Shown: positions 45,301-50,952 of the stretch, piece by piece
Position numbering within the stretch: position 1 is the stretch's first letter
Layout: the number at the start of each line of letters is the position of its first letter
Assembly (NCBI RefSeq): GCF_003263515.1
Contig: NZ_JYDE01000017.1
Span: 124,001-188,000 of the forward strand
Direction of reading: 5' to 3'
Length of the DNA stretch: 64,000 bases
Source of the DNA: Rahnella inusitata
GTDB taxonomy: Bacteria > Pseudomonadota > Gammaproteobacteria > Enterobacterales > Enterobacteriaceae
Position numbers and translations under genes: made by a program
Notes under the pieces: model-generated
Told to the model about the DNA's origin: nothing
Database searches by the model: none
The model's input: only the letters and a program-made list of their open reading frames with translations

Positions 45301-45910
45301 AAGTATCACTGCCGATTCGACGTCCACCACCGATACCACGCATGCCGCGAGCACGCTGGTCTCTGCGCTGGCGACAACGGAGACCACTACCACGGCGTCC
45401 GCAGCGGAAACGACCGCTCACGCCGATACGGTGTTCTCCATCGGCGGTGTGGCGATCGACCTGACCGCCACCAACGGTGAGGCCATCGGTGGCGCGGGCA
45501 ACGACACCATTTCTGTGCACACGCTGGACTTCGGCCTGATCGACGGCGGCACCGGCACCGATACCCTGTTGCTGGCGGGCACCAATCAGCACTTGGATCT
45601 GACGTTGCTCGGGCTGAAAGTTGAACATATCGAAATCTTTGATCTGGGCAACTCCGGCACCAACAGCATCTCGCTGAACCTGCATGAAGCGCTGACGGTG
45701 AAAGATAATCCGACCGATGAAGTGGTGATTAAAGGGGGCGAGGGCAGTCTGGTGAATCTGCAAATGGGCACCGACGGCGCATGGACGGAAACCGGGCAAC
45801 GCACGGTGGATGGCCTGACCTTCGACGTTTATCACAATGCGGCAATGGACGCGTCCAATACGTTGGGAGACGTACTGGTACAGCACGGTTTACACGTTCA
45901 ACAAAACTAA
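30317..45910 (+). CDS. bapA: Giant BapA-type biofilm adhesin, type I secreted
   Basis: A 5197-residue repetitive surface protein with no signal peptide. Order: residues 1-130, BapA-prefix-like domain; 133-152, hydrophobic segment; 153-209, Gly/Asn linker; 211 to about 4968, some 47 Ig-like repeats of about 101 residues (typical core: GDG.IN.AEA..., SGT, GQTVTVTLNG.TYTATV..DGSW.V.IPA, D.AGN); about 4969-5197, C-terminal type I secretion region with an RTX-like GGAGNDTI at 5058. Salmonella BapA (about 3800 residues) and Pseudomonas LapA are the closest described types, and they mediate cell-cell adhesion and biofilm. The exporter genes follow directly. The ATG at 30317 has AGGGGT upstream. The frame is intact throughout. 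Function is inferred from architecture and neighbours. Confidence 0.92.
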   Translation: MAQNGGVVIDVLARKDGAVISQISDASQDVTLNQLSIVRVHATRDAVASYERVGNDLVIHMKDGRTVRYHSFFDTDGKGHHSELIFDDGVHPIEHAAFVDTGATAGAVTVVPAYETIPDVGVLLLDSSNFDPAILGAVLGVVALGAGIAIAAGGGGGGGGGSSNNGGSQGGNNGGNNGGNNGGTGGENGGNNGGTGGENGGNNGGNTGQAASLTLGAFAGDNILNAAEARLEQIFSGTAGNVAAGQTITLTVNGKSYTSTVGADGKWDINLPPADLANLADGTYVISVTVTGTDGNSVTQGVTVVVDRTPPVVTVEQIASDNILNGDEHQQPLTVNGTASISEAGRTVVVTLGGVEYSAVVGADGKWSVTIPADAVQALTNGEYTLTASLTDAAGNQTSTPAEFLVDDNAGILTINPVSGDGQLNAVEAQSPLVISGNATNVPEGSVITVTLNGQTYTGTTGPNGAWSVNVPADALQALTDGTTTLTVSTTDADGNQISTTTDFNVAVHPGELTLVPPFGDGTLNAQESGGDQTLTGNTGLKGDGQTVSVVIGGQTYTGTVAPDGSYSVSLPAAALATLPQGNNAVVINVTDTAGNHTTLNTTVSVDTLAPTLTVNPLAGDGQISLAEAAGELTLSGTASVSEAGRTVTLTVGGLNFIAVVGDNGVWSTTIPAGALSGLNGDFTVTATLSDAAGNTTTNTSSIHVAADATLQPAITVDIFASDNAVDGAEVKTAQVLSGTTTRVEAGQIVTITLNGQQYQAEVQASGKWSVIIPAADMVALADGSQTITVSVADKAGNPATGSEGFTVISTDDGIAIDPVTGDNVINAVETAAGITISGTTYGVDVGAQVTVKFGALTRYALVGANGKWSLLISSSDIAGIDTATTSLSASVVGSNGDVLTNSVNVGIDNVDPTPTLNTPFGDSFLNLAEAAAGQALSGTTGKSGEGQTVTVTVGGQTYTATVAADGSWTVTLPAADLQALPQGPLQISVTAADAAGNTATVVSTANADFTAPVLTVNPVAGDGYVSIAEAAGPIAITGTASLSEAGRTVSVTLNGETYTGTVQPNGQWSITVPAGALSAVADGQYPLSVEISDAAGNSTTVTSTVQLDGNPATAPTLTLNTFAGNNVVDGAEQQTAQILSGTTSQVEAGQTVTVTLNNVTYTATVQTGGNWSVSIPSADLLALQNGSLTLTATVSDKAGNPASGTTNLTVDNTLSGLSVEPLTGDNLLNAAEAAAGVTLTGTSTNVPVNGVVTLTLNGKTYTATVGVGGGWSVQLPAGDLALLSDGTHTLNVSATDAAGNPVSSSLSFDAITHSLPSVTLNTPFGDGLLNATEAGSVQTLSGSTGVSGTGQIVTVTLGGKDYQATVGADGSWSVSIPSADLGALTQGDAPVQVVAKDEVGNESLITANVTVDTVAPVVTVDPVAVDGTINNAEAGALIPVTGTAGVAEAGRTVTLTIAGHTYTGTVLDDGSWTVNIPANALINVANGSYTLTASVSDAAGNTGSASETVTVTANPAQLPTISVNTFAGNNVVDSAENQVVQTLSGTTSNVEAGQIVTVTIGPLSYEAVVQASGAWSVSIPANALENGNLTVNVSVSDKAGNPATGSSDFLVDTTLGGIAINTIAGDNNINASEAAQGVVISGTTADVPEGTTVTIKLGGITYTTTTDVDGNWTYTVPAGDIANLADGTSHVIVSTVTTANGTVTSQQDVGIYTTLPEPTLNTPFGDGLLGSTEATTDQTLTGKTGLTGDGQTVTVEINGVPYTGTVATDGSWTVTVPSADLQNLPATDNPIIVTVTDAAGNSSTLTGNVNVDFTPPTLLLNPVATDGVINTAEAASGLSLSGTASPEDAGQTVTLTFNNQTYTALVQGNGTWSTSIPGGTLTGVADGDYTLTATLKDAAGNSTTTTGQVTLDQTGPVLTITPVGGDGLVSAAEVTSGITLSGTTSPDEAGQTVTISFNDKFFTALVLPDGSWSTTVPSTALAGLPAGSYTVSALISDPSGNPTTTTSQITLDLTPPALTVNPLTGDGRVNAIEGAADIQVTGSTDAAEVGGIVTVTIAGLSYNATVQADGTWTATIPAGVLANVVNGSYPLTASLSDAAGNTASVSENVSLAANPAAQPVIDINDFAGNNLLDAAESQVAQTLSGTTTNVEAGQIVNITIGDATFTATVLASGAWSVSVPAATLGALANGSVTINVSVSDLAGNPASASENFTVDTTLGGVGIDIIAGDNKINALEAASGVIVSGTTSDVPEGTDVRIVIGTIDVTVQTAADGTWSYTLTPEQVATLPEGTSAVVVTTVTTANGPVSSEQPLGIYTTLPTPTIEPAFGDGRLSTAEAATAQTLTGTTGLTGDGQTVTVSIAGQNYTGTVATDGTWTVTIPSDSLKALPADVDNILVTVTDAAGNGGTVNGSVAVDFTAPTLSVALVSGDNAINATEILGAVELTGTASPEDAGQFVQLTFNNVTYTAQVQPDGSWTTNIPAGDLTGLQNGNYILNASLTDLAGNTTTLPVTIAIATTLPTPSITAPFGDGYLNALEAGSDQIITGSTGATGPGQTVSVTFAGETYNTTADAQGQWSITIASTVLENLTDDTLPMVVTATDAAGNSGTATNQITVDFTAPELVIGAVAGDNIINAAEALQQVVISGTSDIADAGQPVSVVLNFNGVTYTALVQNDGSWSFTLPGNVVQQLPDGPYSLTATLTDAAGNMTTETRSFTVDAARATLPTLTITDIAGDDYINVAEKTDGFTITGTSTNIEADQPVNVLFNNVSYPTTVGTDGSWSVNIPASALTGLSDGPLVVTAGSLDSSGNPASTTHNATVIAQAGDLPTVTIKTVSGDDIINSQEHNQPLTLSGTTTHVPTGNIITVTLNNVTYSPLVQSDGSWSVTLTVAQTQALPEGDNLITATATDIASNPASATHDITVHTTPTLLTVDVDTGLDNILNAAEVLTGLPVSGITESNVTVTVKLNGITYTTVSDNDGNWNVTIPTLDLRGITTDGLKTVEVSVTGADGNTNTVTDDFTLAINTLPTLTIGPVAGDNILNIAESAAGFIVTGAASNLPDGTAVILTIGTVQFNGTVTGNVWTANVGAGQLNVLLGSAADISVTAVDAVTGNTASVSGSLTVDLTPVPAPVINQPFGDGALNAAEAAADQIISGTTGITDVKSVLVTVGTTEIIATVNPDGSWSATIPSDVLSALPDSTAGTPVTVVVTDVGGNSNSTAINVPTIVNDLPLATVTDSFGGLINYAEAQAGGTLSGLTGATTAGQTVVVNINGTDYTTATVDAATGTWELALLPSQLATLPNGNWTVTVTVTDAVGNSSTDSEILGVQISLPAAPVIDQLFGDSVLNFAEAATAQTITGATGITGNDQSVQVTIAGITGSPFTVTPAADGTWSLELSPAQLAQFGTTGDHTITATVTDQYGNTSLAASSTFTADVTQLTPTITDSFGPVLNIAEAAGVVSIGGLSGALGNQNVTLTVDVGGKTYPATVIPATGEWTVSIPAGVLSSLTGTDHTFIVNVTDANGNTGSSTLSFTTDFTPPAITITDVFTDGYLNASELLSGAAITGTSDAPFGSTVSVNIGAAGPFTTTVDAGGNWTLTLNNTQLSTVAQGSLAITATVSDENGNPGAATGSVIVASSGAGLPAIDINTFVGGDGLNYTESLSPQILSGTTSKIAVGSTVTITIPGVAGPLTAIVGEGGSWSLTLTPVQLQAITDNSTISVSVTDVAGNTATDTLPNFGVDLTVPALPSISLNVVAGDNYINLAEHNTGTITLSGAAAGLGVVPGVSQVAILVGVTPVTATVLADGTWTVNVPANLFTDGSSTVITATVLTATANQTVLTDLTPPVLTPGNISADNNVLNATEAAANQAISGTADTGDVGRTVTITMNGKTYTAVVQGGGGWSVGVPASDWNALGQGDNSYTASLTDLAGNNTTVTHNFTVDTVGALLTLGLTSGGGDLVDNVLSLTEALLGTVIGGTSDAGTNSLVTVKIAGVTVGTANVQGDGTWKLTLLPEQLTGLALGDGTHLVSASVADSAGNTTDVNLGLNLQFNQLLDVNLLTGLPVLNGAALLVNQVLSGSTTDAGAGSTVNVKLGDTVLASSVVGADGNWNLALLPNVLQGLLQGNNALTLSITDQYGNVHSEPLNIEVASLAPVIDTVGGLLAGTTSLLNTTTTGVEQVVSGTTTAVNGTLATLKVGALTFTGNVVNGVFSIAVPAHALDTLADGVVPVVLSVADAAGNITTQTLGNLTVAVNNLPQIVLDPLFGDGLLNAADLLLNQVVTGTVKNVAAGSTVAVTVGNNPAINATVDASGHFSVTVPNNLLTNLLNGLLDVKVDVNATNGNTGTLTTEATVNITAPTVTLNTPFTDGLLSAADALLTQTISGIASGVATGSTVSVVVNGKTYLGTTTNAAGNFSVTLQPGDLSLFQDGRLDIRASVANAVGNLGSGAASANVIIHSLPKVVLDPLFGGDGILNLAESLLSPVISGTVINGREGETVTISLGVLNLTATVGADGKFSAALNAANLTNLLDGNLTLGVTVTDTVGNTATTNAGVTVGIHAAPGIVLNPVFGDGILNVVDLLTAQTISGVASNVAQGTQVTVTLGGKTYLATVGIGGAFSVAVPTLDLGSLINGSFDVVAKVVDGVGNQATQTGVLSVIAQSLPTITLDSIFGDGLLNAADALLTQTITGHTTNAVGSTVTLTVGNSTVSALVKADGTFSANVGASILGALTDGVLNVSANLTNAAGHSTSGTGSASVGLHLPTINIPLPSLFGGDGFLNLSEASSSETVSGTTNAANGSLVSVTVGGITHTGTVTNGAWNVAFTSAELKGIADGATQVGVAITDLLGNVSNTTQALTVKTHALPVASLDALGSLTGLLGGILGSGLTLTGKSRNIGAGGVVLVTLLGNTLSGIVQADGTWTVKFSSAVFNAFSILNLPALLAALTGDVVELRATDVAGNGFDVHVGLSGGSTLPPETLAAQASLLSTTDDSHALAGASITADSTSTTDTTHAASTLVSALATTETTTTASAAETTAHADTVFSIGGVAIDLTATNGEAIGGAGNDTISVHTLDFGLIDGGTGTDTLLLAGTNQHLDLTLLGLKVEHIEIFDLGNSGTNSISLNLHEALTVKDNPTDEVVIKGGEGSLVNLQMGTDGAWTETGQRTVDGLTFDVYHNAAMDASNTLGDVLVQHGLHVQQN
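30773..30943 (+). repeat. Gly/Asn-rich linker coded by short tandem repeats
   Basis: Codes residues 153-209 of the adhesin: nine glycines, then GGNN units and two copies of a GGTGGENGGNNGG unit (about 30865-30942). The DNA is a run of near-identical GGN/AAY codon triplets. Copy changes would keep the frame and alter linker length. Confidence 0.8.
30947..45220 (+). repeat. Array of about 47 Ig-like repeats in the adhesin
   Basis: Counted by eye in the translation: 47 units averaging 101 residues (about 304 bp). Units 1-25 are closely related to one another. Units 26-38 are more divergent. Units 39-47 are a leucine-rich variant, for example LDPLFGDGLLNAADLLL. Unit boundaries are judged from the start pattern L/P-x-x-T-L-N-x-x-x-G-D and the closing V-D-x-T-x-P, so the exact number may differ by one or two. 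Confidence 0.88.
31847..37270 (+). repeat. Four-domain A-B-C-D super-repeat
   Basis: Four recognisable repeat classes recur in fixed order. A: LNTPFGDG...QTLTGTTG. B: NPVAGDG...SGTAS..EAGRTV. C: NTFAGNNVVD.AE...LSGTT..VEAGQ. D: I.GDN.INA.EAA.GV..SGTT.DVPEG. Blocks start at 31847, 33053, 34262 and 35462, with lengths 1206, 1209, 1200 and 1809 bp; the last has two extra B-type units (A-B-B-B-C-D). Partial A-B blocks follow at 37271 and 37871. Confidence 0.85.
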
Positions 45911-45913
45911 GAC

Positions 45914-46020
45914 TTTGCTCCTCCCTCTGCGAAGGGGGAGGCGGGGACGGGGATTGCTGGCGACTGAGTCGCCAAACCCACACCCATCCCAACCTTCCCC
46001 TCGATAGGGGAAGGAGCAAA
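45914..46020. repeat. Intergenic palindromic repeat, copy B
   Basis: A 107-bp element starting three bases after the bapA stop. It has outer ends TTTGCTCC...GGAGCAAA and two inner hairpins: CTCCCTC/AGGGGGAG near the left and CTTCCCC/GGGGAAG near the right, with GGCGACT/AGTCGCC in the centre. It lies between the adhesin and its exporter genes. Confidence 0.8.
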
Positions 46021-46053
46021 TCCATCTATCGGCGTAATTAAGTGGTGTCGGTA

Positions 46054-47430
46054 ATGAAAAATAAGACTGTGAAACGGCGAGCAGCCGTGTTGTTGGGCAC
46101 CTTGTGCCTGACGGCTTTAACAGGGAACTTCGACGTATGGGCGGCTGACAAACAGCCGGAATTTAACTGGCAGGCAGCGCCGACGGAAGAGATGCGCGCC
46201 AGCCTGTCGTTACGTGATGCGATTTTGCGGGCGTTCGCGCGCAATCCGCAAATTGCCGAGGCGGCGGCGCAAATTCGCGTCGGCAACGGCAATCTTGATG
46301 AAGCCAAAAGTGCGTGGTATCCGCAGATTTCCCTGCAGGGAACCGCGGGCAAATCTCACCAGACGGACTCGGCGGGCAGCCTGAGCAATAACGCCTCCGC
46401 CGGGATCCAGCTGAGCCAGTTGCTGTACGACTTTGGTCGCACCGGCGGCAGTATCGATCAGCAGGAATACCTGTCTGACTCCTATCGCTATTCCCTCTAC
46501 AGCACCATGACCGACGTCGCGCTCAGCACGATGCAGGCCTATCTGTCTGTCAAACGCTACCAGGCACTCAGCCTCGCGGCCCGCGATAATATTGTTTCTA
46601 TCGAACGTGTGAAAGACACCGCCAGACTGCGCGCCGATGCCGGGCTGAGTTCGCAGTCCGACGTATTGCAGGCCGAAACCCGCATCGCCGGGATGCGCGC
46701 CACGGTTGAACAGTACCGCGCCCAGCAGCGCTCGGCGCAGGCGCAGCTGACGGTACTGACCGGCGTGGTCTCCGATAATCTGCCGGATCTGCCGCAAAGC
46801 CTGCTGGATCAGAAAGTCACCCTCGACAAAATCCCCTATGAGAACAGCACGCTGGTTCGTGCGGCGCAGGCCAAGCAACAGGCGGCGATCCAGCTGGTCA
46901 ATCAGACCGAGGCGCAGCACTGGCCGACGTTGAAAATTCAGGCCGGTCGCACCCGTTACGAAAATACCGGCGGTGGCGGTTCCTACTGGGACGATCAGGT
47001 GCAGCTGGCGGTAGATGCGCCGGTGTATCAGGGCGGCGCGGTGAGCGCCAAAGTGCGCGCGGCGGAAGGCCAGCGTCAGGCGGCGCAGGCGGACGTGGAA
47101 AAAGCCAAGCTCGACATTAACCAGAAAGCCTCGACCGCCTACGCCGACATGATAGGCGGCCAGCAGCGTCAGGTGGCGGGCGAAGAACAGTACGGCAGCG
47201 CCACGCACACCCGCAGTGTCTATCAGGACGAATACAAACTTAGCAAACGCAGCCTGAACGATTTACTCAGCGTCGAACAAGACGTTTTTCAGGCTGACAC
47301 CATGCGCATCGGCGCACTGTATGACGGATGGGACGCCACGGTGCGCTACGCCGCAGCGGTGGACAATCTGGTCGATATGTTAGGCATCGACCGCCAGAAA
47401 CAAACCGGTGACACCATCCCGTCGCTGTAA
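46054..47430 (+). CDS. bapB: TolC-family outer-membrane channel of the adhesin exporter
   Basis: Outer-membrane component of the type I secretion system (LapE/BapB type). It has 458 residues from ATG 46054. The signal peptide is about 33 residues, ending ...VWAA before DKQPEF. The rest shows the two-fold TolC pattern of long amphipathic helices: SLRDAILRAFARNPQIAEAAAQIRVGNGN in the first half and YENSTLVRAAQAKQQAAIQLVNQTEAQHWP in the second, with a YQGGAV turn. GTG 46042 is an alternative start without a better ribosome site. The symbol follows the Salmonella bapABCD scheme by role and position, not by tested orthology. Confidence 0.9.
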   Translation: MKNKTVKRRAAVLLGTLCLTALTGNFDVWAADKQPEFNWQAAPTEEMRASLSLRDAILRAFARNPQIAEAAAQIRVGNGNLDEAKSAWYPQISLQGTAGKSHQTDSAGSLSNNASAGIQLSQLLYDFGRTGGSIDQQEYLSDSYRYSLYSTMTDVALSTMQAYLSVKRYQALSLAARDNIVSIERVKDTARLRADAGLSSQSDVLQAETRIAGMRATVEQYRAQQRSAQAQLTVLTGVVSDNLPDLPQSLLDQKVTLDKIPYENSTLVRAAQAKQQAAIQLVNQTEAQHWPTLKIQAGRTRYENTGGGGSYWDDQVQLAVDAPVYQGGAVSAKVRAAEGQRQAAQADVEKAKLDINQKASTAYADMIGGQQRQVAGEEQYGSATHTRSVYQDEYKLSKRSLNDLLSVEQDVFQADTMRIGALYDGWDATVRYAAAVDNLVDMLGIDRQKQTGDTIPSL

Positions 47431-47480
47431 AGGTCAGGCACGACGGGAATGACCCAGAAGCATTCGATAACGAGGTTGAA

Positions 47481-49658
47481 ATGAGTAATGAGACAGCAAC
47501 ACCTTTGTCGATAGACGTCTGGATAAGCGCCATGGGGCGCGTGGCCGAATCCTTCGGTAAACCAGCCGATCCGCTTTATCTTCGCCAGCAAATGCGCTGG
47601 TTCGAACATCAGCCATTGCGCCGTCAGCTCGATCGCCTCAGCGGTCTGATGGGTTTACAGGTCGGCATGGTCAGCTGGAGTCAGGTGCGCTGGCGCCAGG
47701 AAGTCTTGCCCGCCGTGGTCACGCTGAAACAGGGTGGCATTGCGGTACTGGAAAATCTGCATGATGACGGCACGGTCGATTACTGGCTGAGCGACGGCGG
47801 CGATTTACTGCGCTCGATGGAACTGGCGACGATGCTCGAACAAAGCTCCGGCCCGGTTTTCTTAGTCGGCGTGGCACCGCGCGGGCGCGATCAGCGCATC
47901 GACCAGTTCGTGCAACCGCACCGCAAACACTGGTTCTGGGAAAACTTCCGTGGTTCAGGGCGGAAAATCGCCGAAATCTCACTGGCCTCAATCATTGGTA
48001 ACGTGCTGGCGCTGGCCGGCATTCTGTTCTCGATGCAGGTCTACGACCGCGTTATTCCGGCGCAATCTTTCCCGACGTTGTGGGTGCTGTTTTTCGGCGT
48101 GGTGCTGGCGGCGGGGCTGGAATATATCATCCGCCTGATGCGCACGCTGGTGTCTGATCTGATGGGTAAACGCATCGATCTCAAAGTTTCCTCGCTGTTT
48201 TTTGTGCGGGCGATGAACATCAAAAATGATGACCGGCCAAAATCCACCGGTTCCTTTATCTCTCAGCTGCGCGAAATCGATCAGGTGCGCGAACTCCTCA
48301 CCTCGACCACCGTCAGCGCTGCCGCTGACATGCCGTTCGTGCTGCTGTTCCTTGGCATTATGTTCTTTATCGGCGGCCCGCTGGTGATCATCCCGCTGCT
48401 GGCCATCCCGCTGATCGTCATTCCCGGCATTTTGATCCAGTGGCCGATGGCCAAACTGGCGAAAGAGGGGATGCGTGAAAGTGCGCTGCGCAATGCGGTA
48501 CTGGTGGAAACGATCGAAGGAATCGAAGACATCAAAGCGTTACAGGCTGAAGCCTACTTTCAGCGTCAGTGGGAACAAACGCATGAAGTGAGCGCAGCGG
48601 TCGGCATGAAGCAGCGTCTGTGGGGCGCGCGCCTGACCGGCTGGGCGTCGACGGTGCAGCAGCTGACCTACGGCGGCATGCTGGTGTTCGGCGTGTATCT
48701 GGTGCTGAGCGGCGATATCACCACCGGTACGCTGGTGGCCTGCAGCATGTTGTCATCGCGCACCATCGCGCCGCTGATGCAGCTGACCATGGTGTTCTCG
48801 CGCTGGCAGCACGCCAAAAGCGCCATGCACGGGCTGGATGAATTGCTGAAAAAACCCATCGACCGCCCGGCAGATGCCGAGTTGTCGCACTGTCCGACGC
48901 TGAGCGGCCACTTCAACGTACGCAATCTGCAATATACCTACGATAAGGAGAATGCGCCGAACGTGCTCGGCATCGGCCAGCTGGAGATCAAACCCGGCGA
49001 GCGCGTGGCGATCCTTGGCAAAGTCGGCGCGGGGAAATCCACGCTGCTGAAACTGCTCTCAGGCCAGGCCAGCCCGTCGCAGGGGAAAATCCTGATCGAC
49101 GGCGTGGACATGACCAAAGTCGAACCGGCCGATATTCGCCGCCAGCTCGGCTATCTGTCGCAGGATTCGCGCCTGTTCTTCGGCACGCTGCGGCAGAACC
49201 TGATGCTCGGTTATCCGCACGCCAGCGATCAGGAAATGTTGCAGGCGCTGCGCATCAGCGGCGCGCTGTCGATGGTGCAGGCCGACGCCTCCAGCCTCGA
49301 TAAAGTGATTAATGAAGGCGGGCGCGGGCTTTCCGGCGGCCAGCGGCAAATGGTGATGCTGAGCCGCTTGATCCTGCGTAATCCGCAGGTGGTGCTGCTT
49401 GATGAACCGACGGCGTCGATGGATGAAGCGCTGGAAGAGTACGTGATCCGCCAGCTGCATACCTGGCTGGTGGGACGGACGCTCATCGTCGTGACGCACC
49501 GTCCGGCGCTGCTCAAGCTGGTGGACAGAATTGTGGTGATGGACAACGGTCGCGTCGTGGCCGACGGGCCGCGCGACAAAATTCTGGCGACCGCCGCCAG
49601 CAATACGCCTGTACCTGCCGTTGCGGCAGCCACTGACAACCGACAAGGCGCAGCCTGA
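47481..49658 (+). CDS. bapC: Type I secretion ABC permease/ATPase of the adhesin exporter
   Basis: Inner-membrane energiser of adhesin export (LapB/HlyB type), 725 residues. Residues 1-135 are a C39-peptidase-like domain that lacks the catalytic cysteine region and is expected to dock substrate without cutting. Six membrane helices follow (about 160-430). The nucleotide-binding domain has Walker A GKVGAGKST at 513-521, Q-loop LSQDSRLFFGT, signature LSGGQ, Walker B VVLLDEP and H-loop THR. CGAGG lies five bases before the ATG. It forms an operon with the channel gene (50 bp gap) and the adaptor gene (17 bp gap). Confidence 0.95.
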   Translation: MSNETATPLSIDVWISAMGRVAESFGKPADPLYLRQQMRWFEHQPLRRQLDRLSGLMGLQVGMVSWSQVRWRQEVLPAVVTLKQGGIAVLENLHDDGTVDYWLSDGGDLLRSMELATMLEQSSGPVFLVGVAPRGRDQRIDQFVQPHRKHWFWENFRGSGRKIAEISLASIIGNVLALAGILFSMQVYDRVIPAQSFPTLWVLFFGVVLAAGLEYIIRLMRTLVSDLMGKRIDLKVSSLFFVRAMNIKNDDRPKSTGSFISQLREIDQVRELLTSTTVSAAADMPFVLLFLGIMFFIGGPLVIIPLLAIPLIVIPGILIQWPMAKLAKEGMRESALRNAVLVETIEGIEDIKALQAEAYFQRQWEQTHEVSAAVGMKQRLWGARLTGWASTVQQLTYGGMLVFGVYLVLSGDITTGTLVACSMLSSRTIAPLMQLTMVFSRWQHAKSAMHGLDELLKKPIDRPADAELSHCPTLSGHFNVRNLQYTYDKENAPNVLGIGQLEIKPGERVAILGKVGAGKSTLLKLLSGQASPSQGKILIDGVDMTKVEPADIRRQLGYLSQDSRLFFGTLRQNLMLGYPHASDQEMLQALRISGALSMVQADASSLDKVINEGGRGLSGGQRQMVMLSRLILRNPQVVLLDEPTASMDEALEEYVIRQLHTWLVGRTLIVVTHRPALLKLVDRIVVMDNGRVVADGPRDKILATAASNTPVPAVAAATDNRQGAA

Positions 49659-49675
49659 GCTGCTGAGGACACCGC

Positions 49676-50845
49676 ATGGCACATTTGACATTGCATGATG
49701 AGCTGGAAGCCGAAGGTCGCAAAGTCTCGTGGATTATCTGGGCATCGCTCGCCAGCCTGCTGATCTTCTTCATCTGGGCCCGGTTCGCGGTGCTCGATGA
49801 AGTGACGGTCGGTACCGGCAAAGTAACGCCATCGAGCAAAGCGCAGCAGATAGACTCCCTCGACGGCGGCGTGATTTTAAAACTGCTGGTACAGGAAGGC
49901 TCGGTGGTCAATCGCGGACAGCTGCTGGCGCAGCTTGATCCGACCCGATCGCGGTCCAACTTCGGTGAAGCGGCATCGCGGGTGCGCACGCTGCGCGCCT
50001 CCTCCGAGCGCCTGAGCGCCGAGCTGACCGGCGCGCCGCTCAAATTTAGCCTGGAAACCATGAAATCGCCGGAACTGGTGGCGCGTGAGCGTCAGCTCTA
50101 TTTGTCGCGCAAGCAGAACCGCGATGAAACAGTCAGCAATCTCCAGCAGTCACTGAAACTGGTGAACGACGAAATCAATATGACACAGCCGCTGGTGGCC
50201 AAAGGCGCGGCGGGGCAGGTGGAAGTGATCCGCCTGAAACGTCAGGCCAGCGAACTGCGCGGAAAAATCGACGATGCGATTAACCAGTATGCAGTGCGCG
50301 CGCGCGAGGAGCAGGTGAAAAACAACGCCGATCTGGATGCGGAAATGCAGGTAATGGCCGGCAAGGAAGATCAGGTGACGCGCTCAGAGCTGTATTCGCC
50401 GGTGCATGGCATCGTCAAAGACATTCAGGTCTCCACCGTCGGCGGCGTGTTACAACCTGGCGGCAAGCTGATGGAAATCGTTCCTATCGAAGACCAGTTG
50501 CTGATCGAAACCCGCATCAACCCGCGTGACATTGCCTATATCCGTCCGGGTTTACCGGCCACGGTGAAAATATCGGCCTACGATTCGTCGATTTATGGCG
50601 ATCTCGAGGGCAAAGTCGAAGGCGTATCGCCGGACACTTTGCAGGATGAAGTGAAGCGCGATCAGTACTATTACCGGGTTTACGTGCGCACCGACAAAGC
50701 CTTCCTGACCAACAAAGCCGGTCGTCAGTTCCCGATCGTACCGGGGATGGTGGCTAATGTGGATATCAAAACCGGTCAGAAAAGTGTGCTGGATTATCTG
50801 ATTAAACCATTGAATAAGGTGAAGGAATCACTGAGGGAACGTTGA
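49676..50845 (+). CDS. bapD: HlyD-family membrane-fusion protein of the adhesin exporter
   Basis: Periplasmic adaptor that joins the ABC transporter to the outer-membrane channel. It has 389 residues. A short cytoplasmic N-terminus is followed by one membrane helix (about 18-38). A lipoyl-like half (GTGKVTPSSKAQQIDSLDGGVI) comes next, then a long coiled coil (about 95-230), the second lipoyl half with RSELYSPVHGIVKDI, and the C-terminal beta domain ending VANVDIKTGQKSVLDYLIKPLNKV. TGAGGA precedes the ATG. It is the last gene of the exporter operon and is followed by palindromic repeat copy C. Confidence 0.95.
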   Translation: MAHLTLHDELEAEGRKVSWIIWASLASLLIFFIWARFAVLDEVTVGTGKVTPSSKAQQIDSLDGGVILKLLVQEGSVVNRGQLLAQLDPTRSRSNFGEAASRVRTLRASSERLSAELTGAPLKFSLETMKSPELVARERQLYLSRKQNRDETVSNLQQSLKLVNDEINMTQPLVAKGAAGQVEVIRLKRQASELRGKIDDAINQYAVRAREEQVKNNADLDAEMQVMAGKEDQVTRSELYSPVHGIVKDIQVSTVGGVLQPGGKLMEIVPIEDQLLIETRINPRDIAYIRPGLPATVKISAYDSSIYGDLEGKVEGVSPDTLQDEVKRDQYYYRVYVRTDKAFLTNKAGRQFPIVPGMVANVDIKTGQKSVLDYLIKPLNKVKESLRER

Positions 50846-50869
50846 GATCTGCGGCTGAGGGGTATCTGG

Positions 50870-50903
50870 TTTGCTCCTCCCCCTTCGCAGGGGGAGGAGC
50901 AAA
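50870..50903. repeat. Intergenic palindromic repeat, copy C
   Basis: A perfect 14-bp inverted repeat, TTTGCTCCTCCCCC and its complement, around the loop TTCGCA. It lies between the convergent exporter operon and the binding-protein gene. It is the cleanest copy of the family and could end transcripts from either side, although it lacks a T tract. Confidence 0.85.
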
Positions 50904-50952
50904 GCAAACCAACTCAGTAACTTCTTTAAAAAGGGTGAGATGGCGCGATCTT

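Noticed and set aside
45023-45886. Long antisense frame (287 codons) inside bapA, and similar ones such as 39902-40627
   Set aside because: Strong codon bias of the repetitive adhesin gene produces long stop-free antisense frames; their translations show no domain and no ribosome sites.
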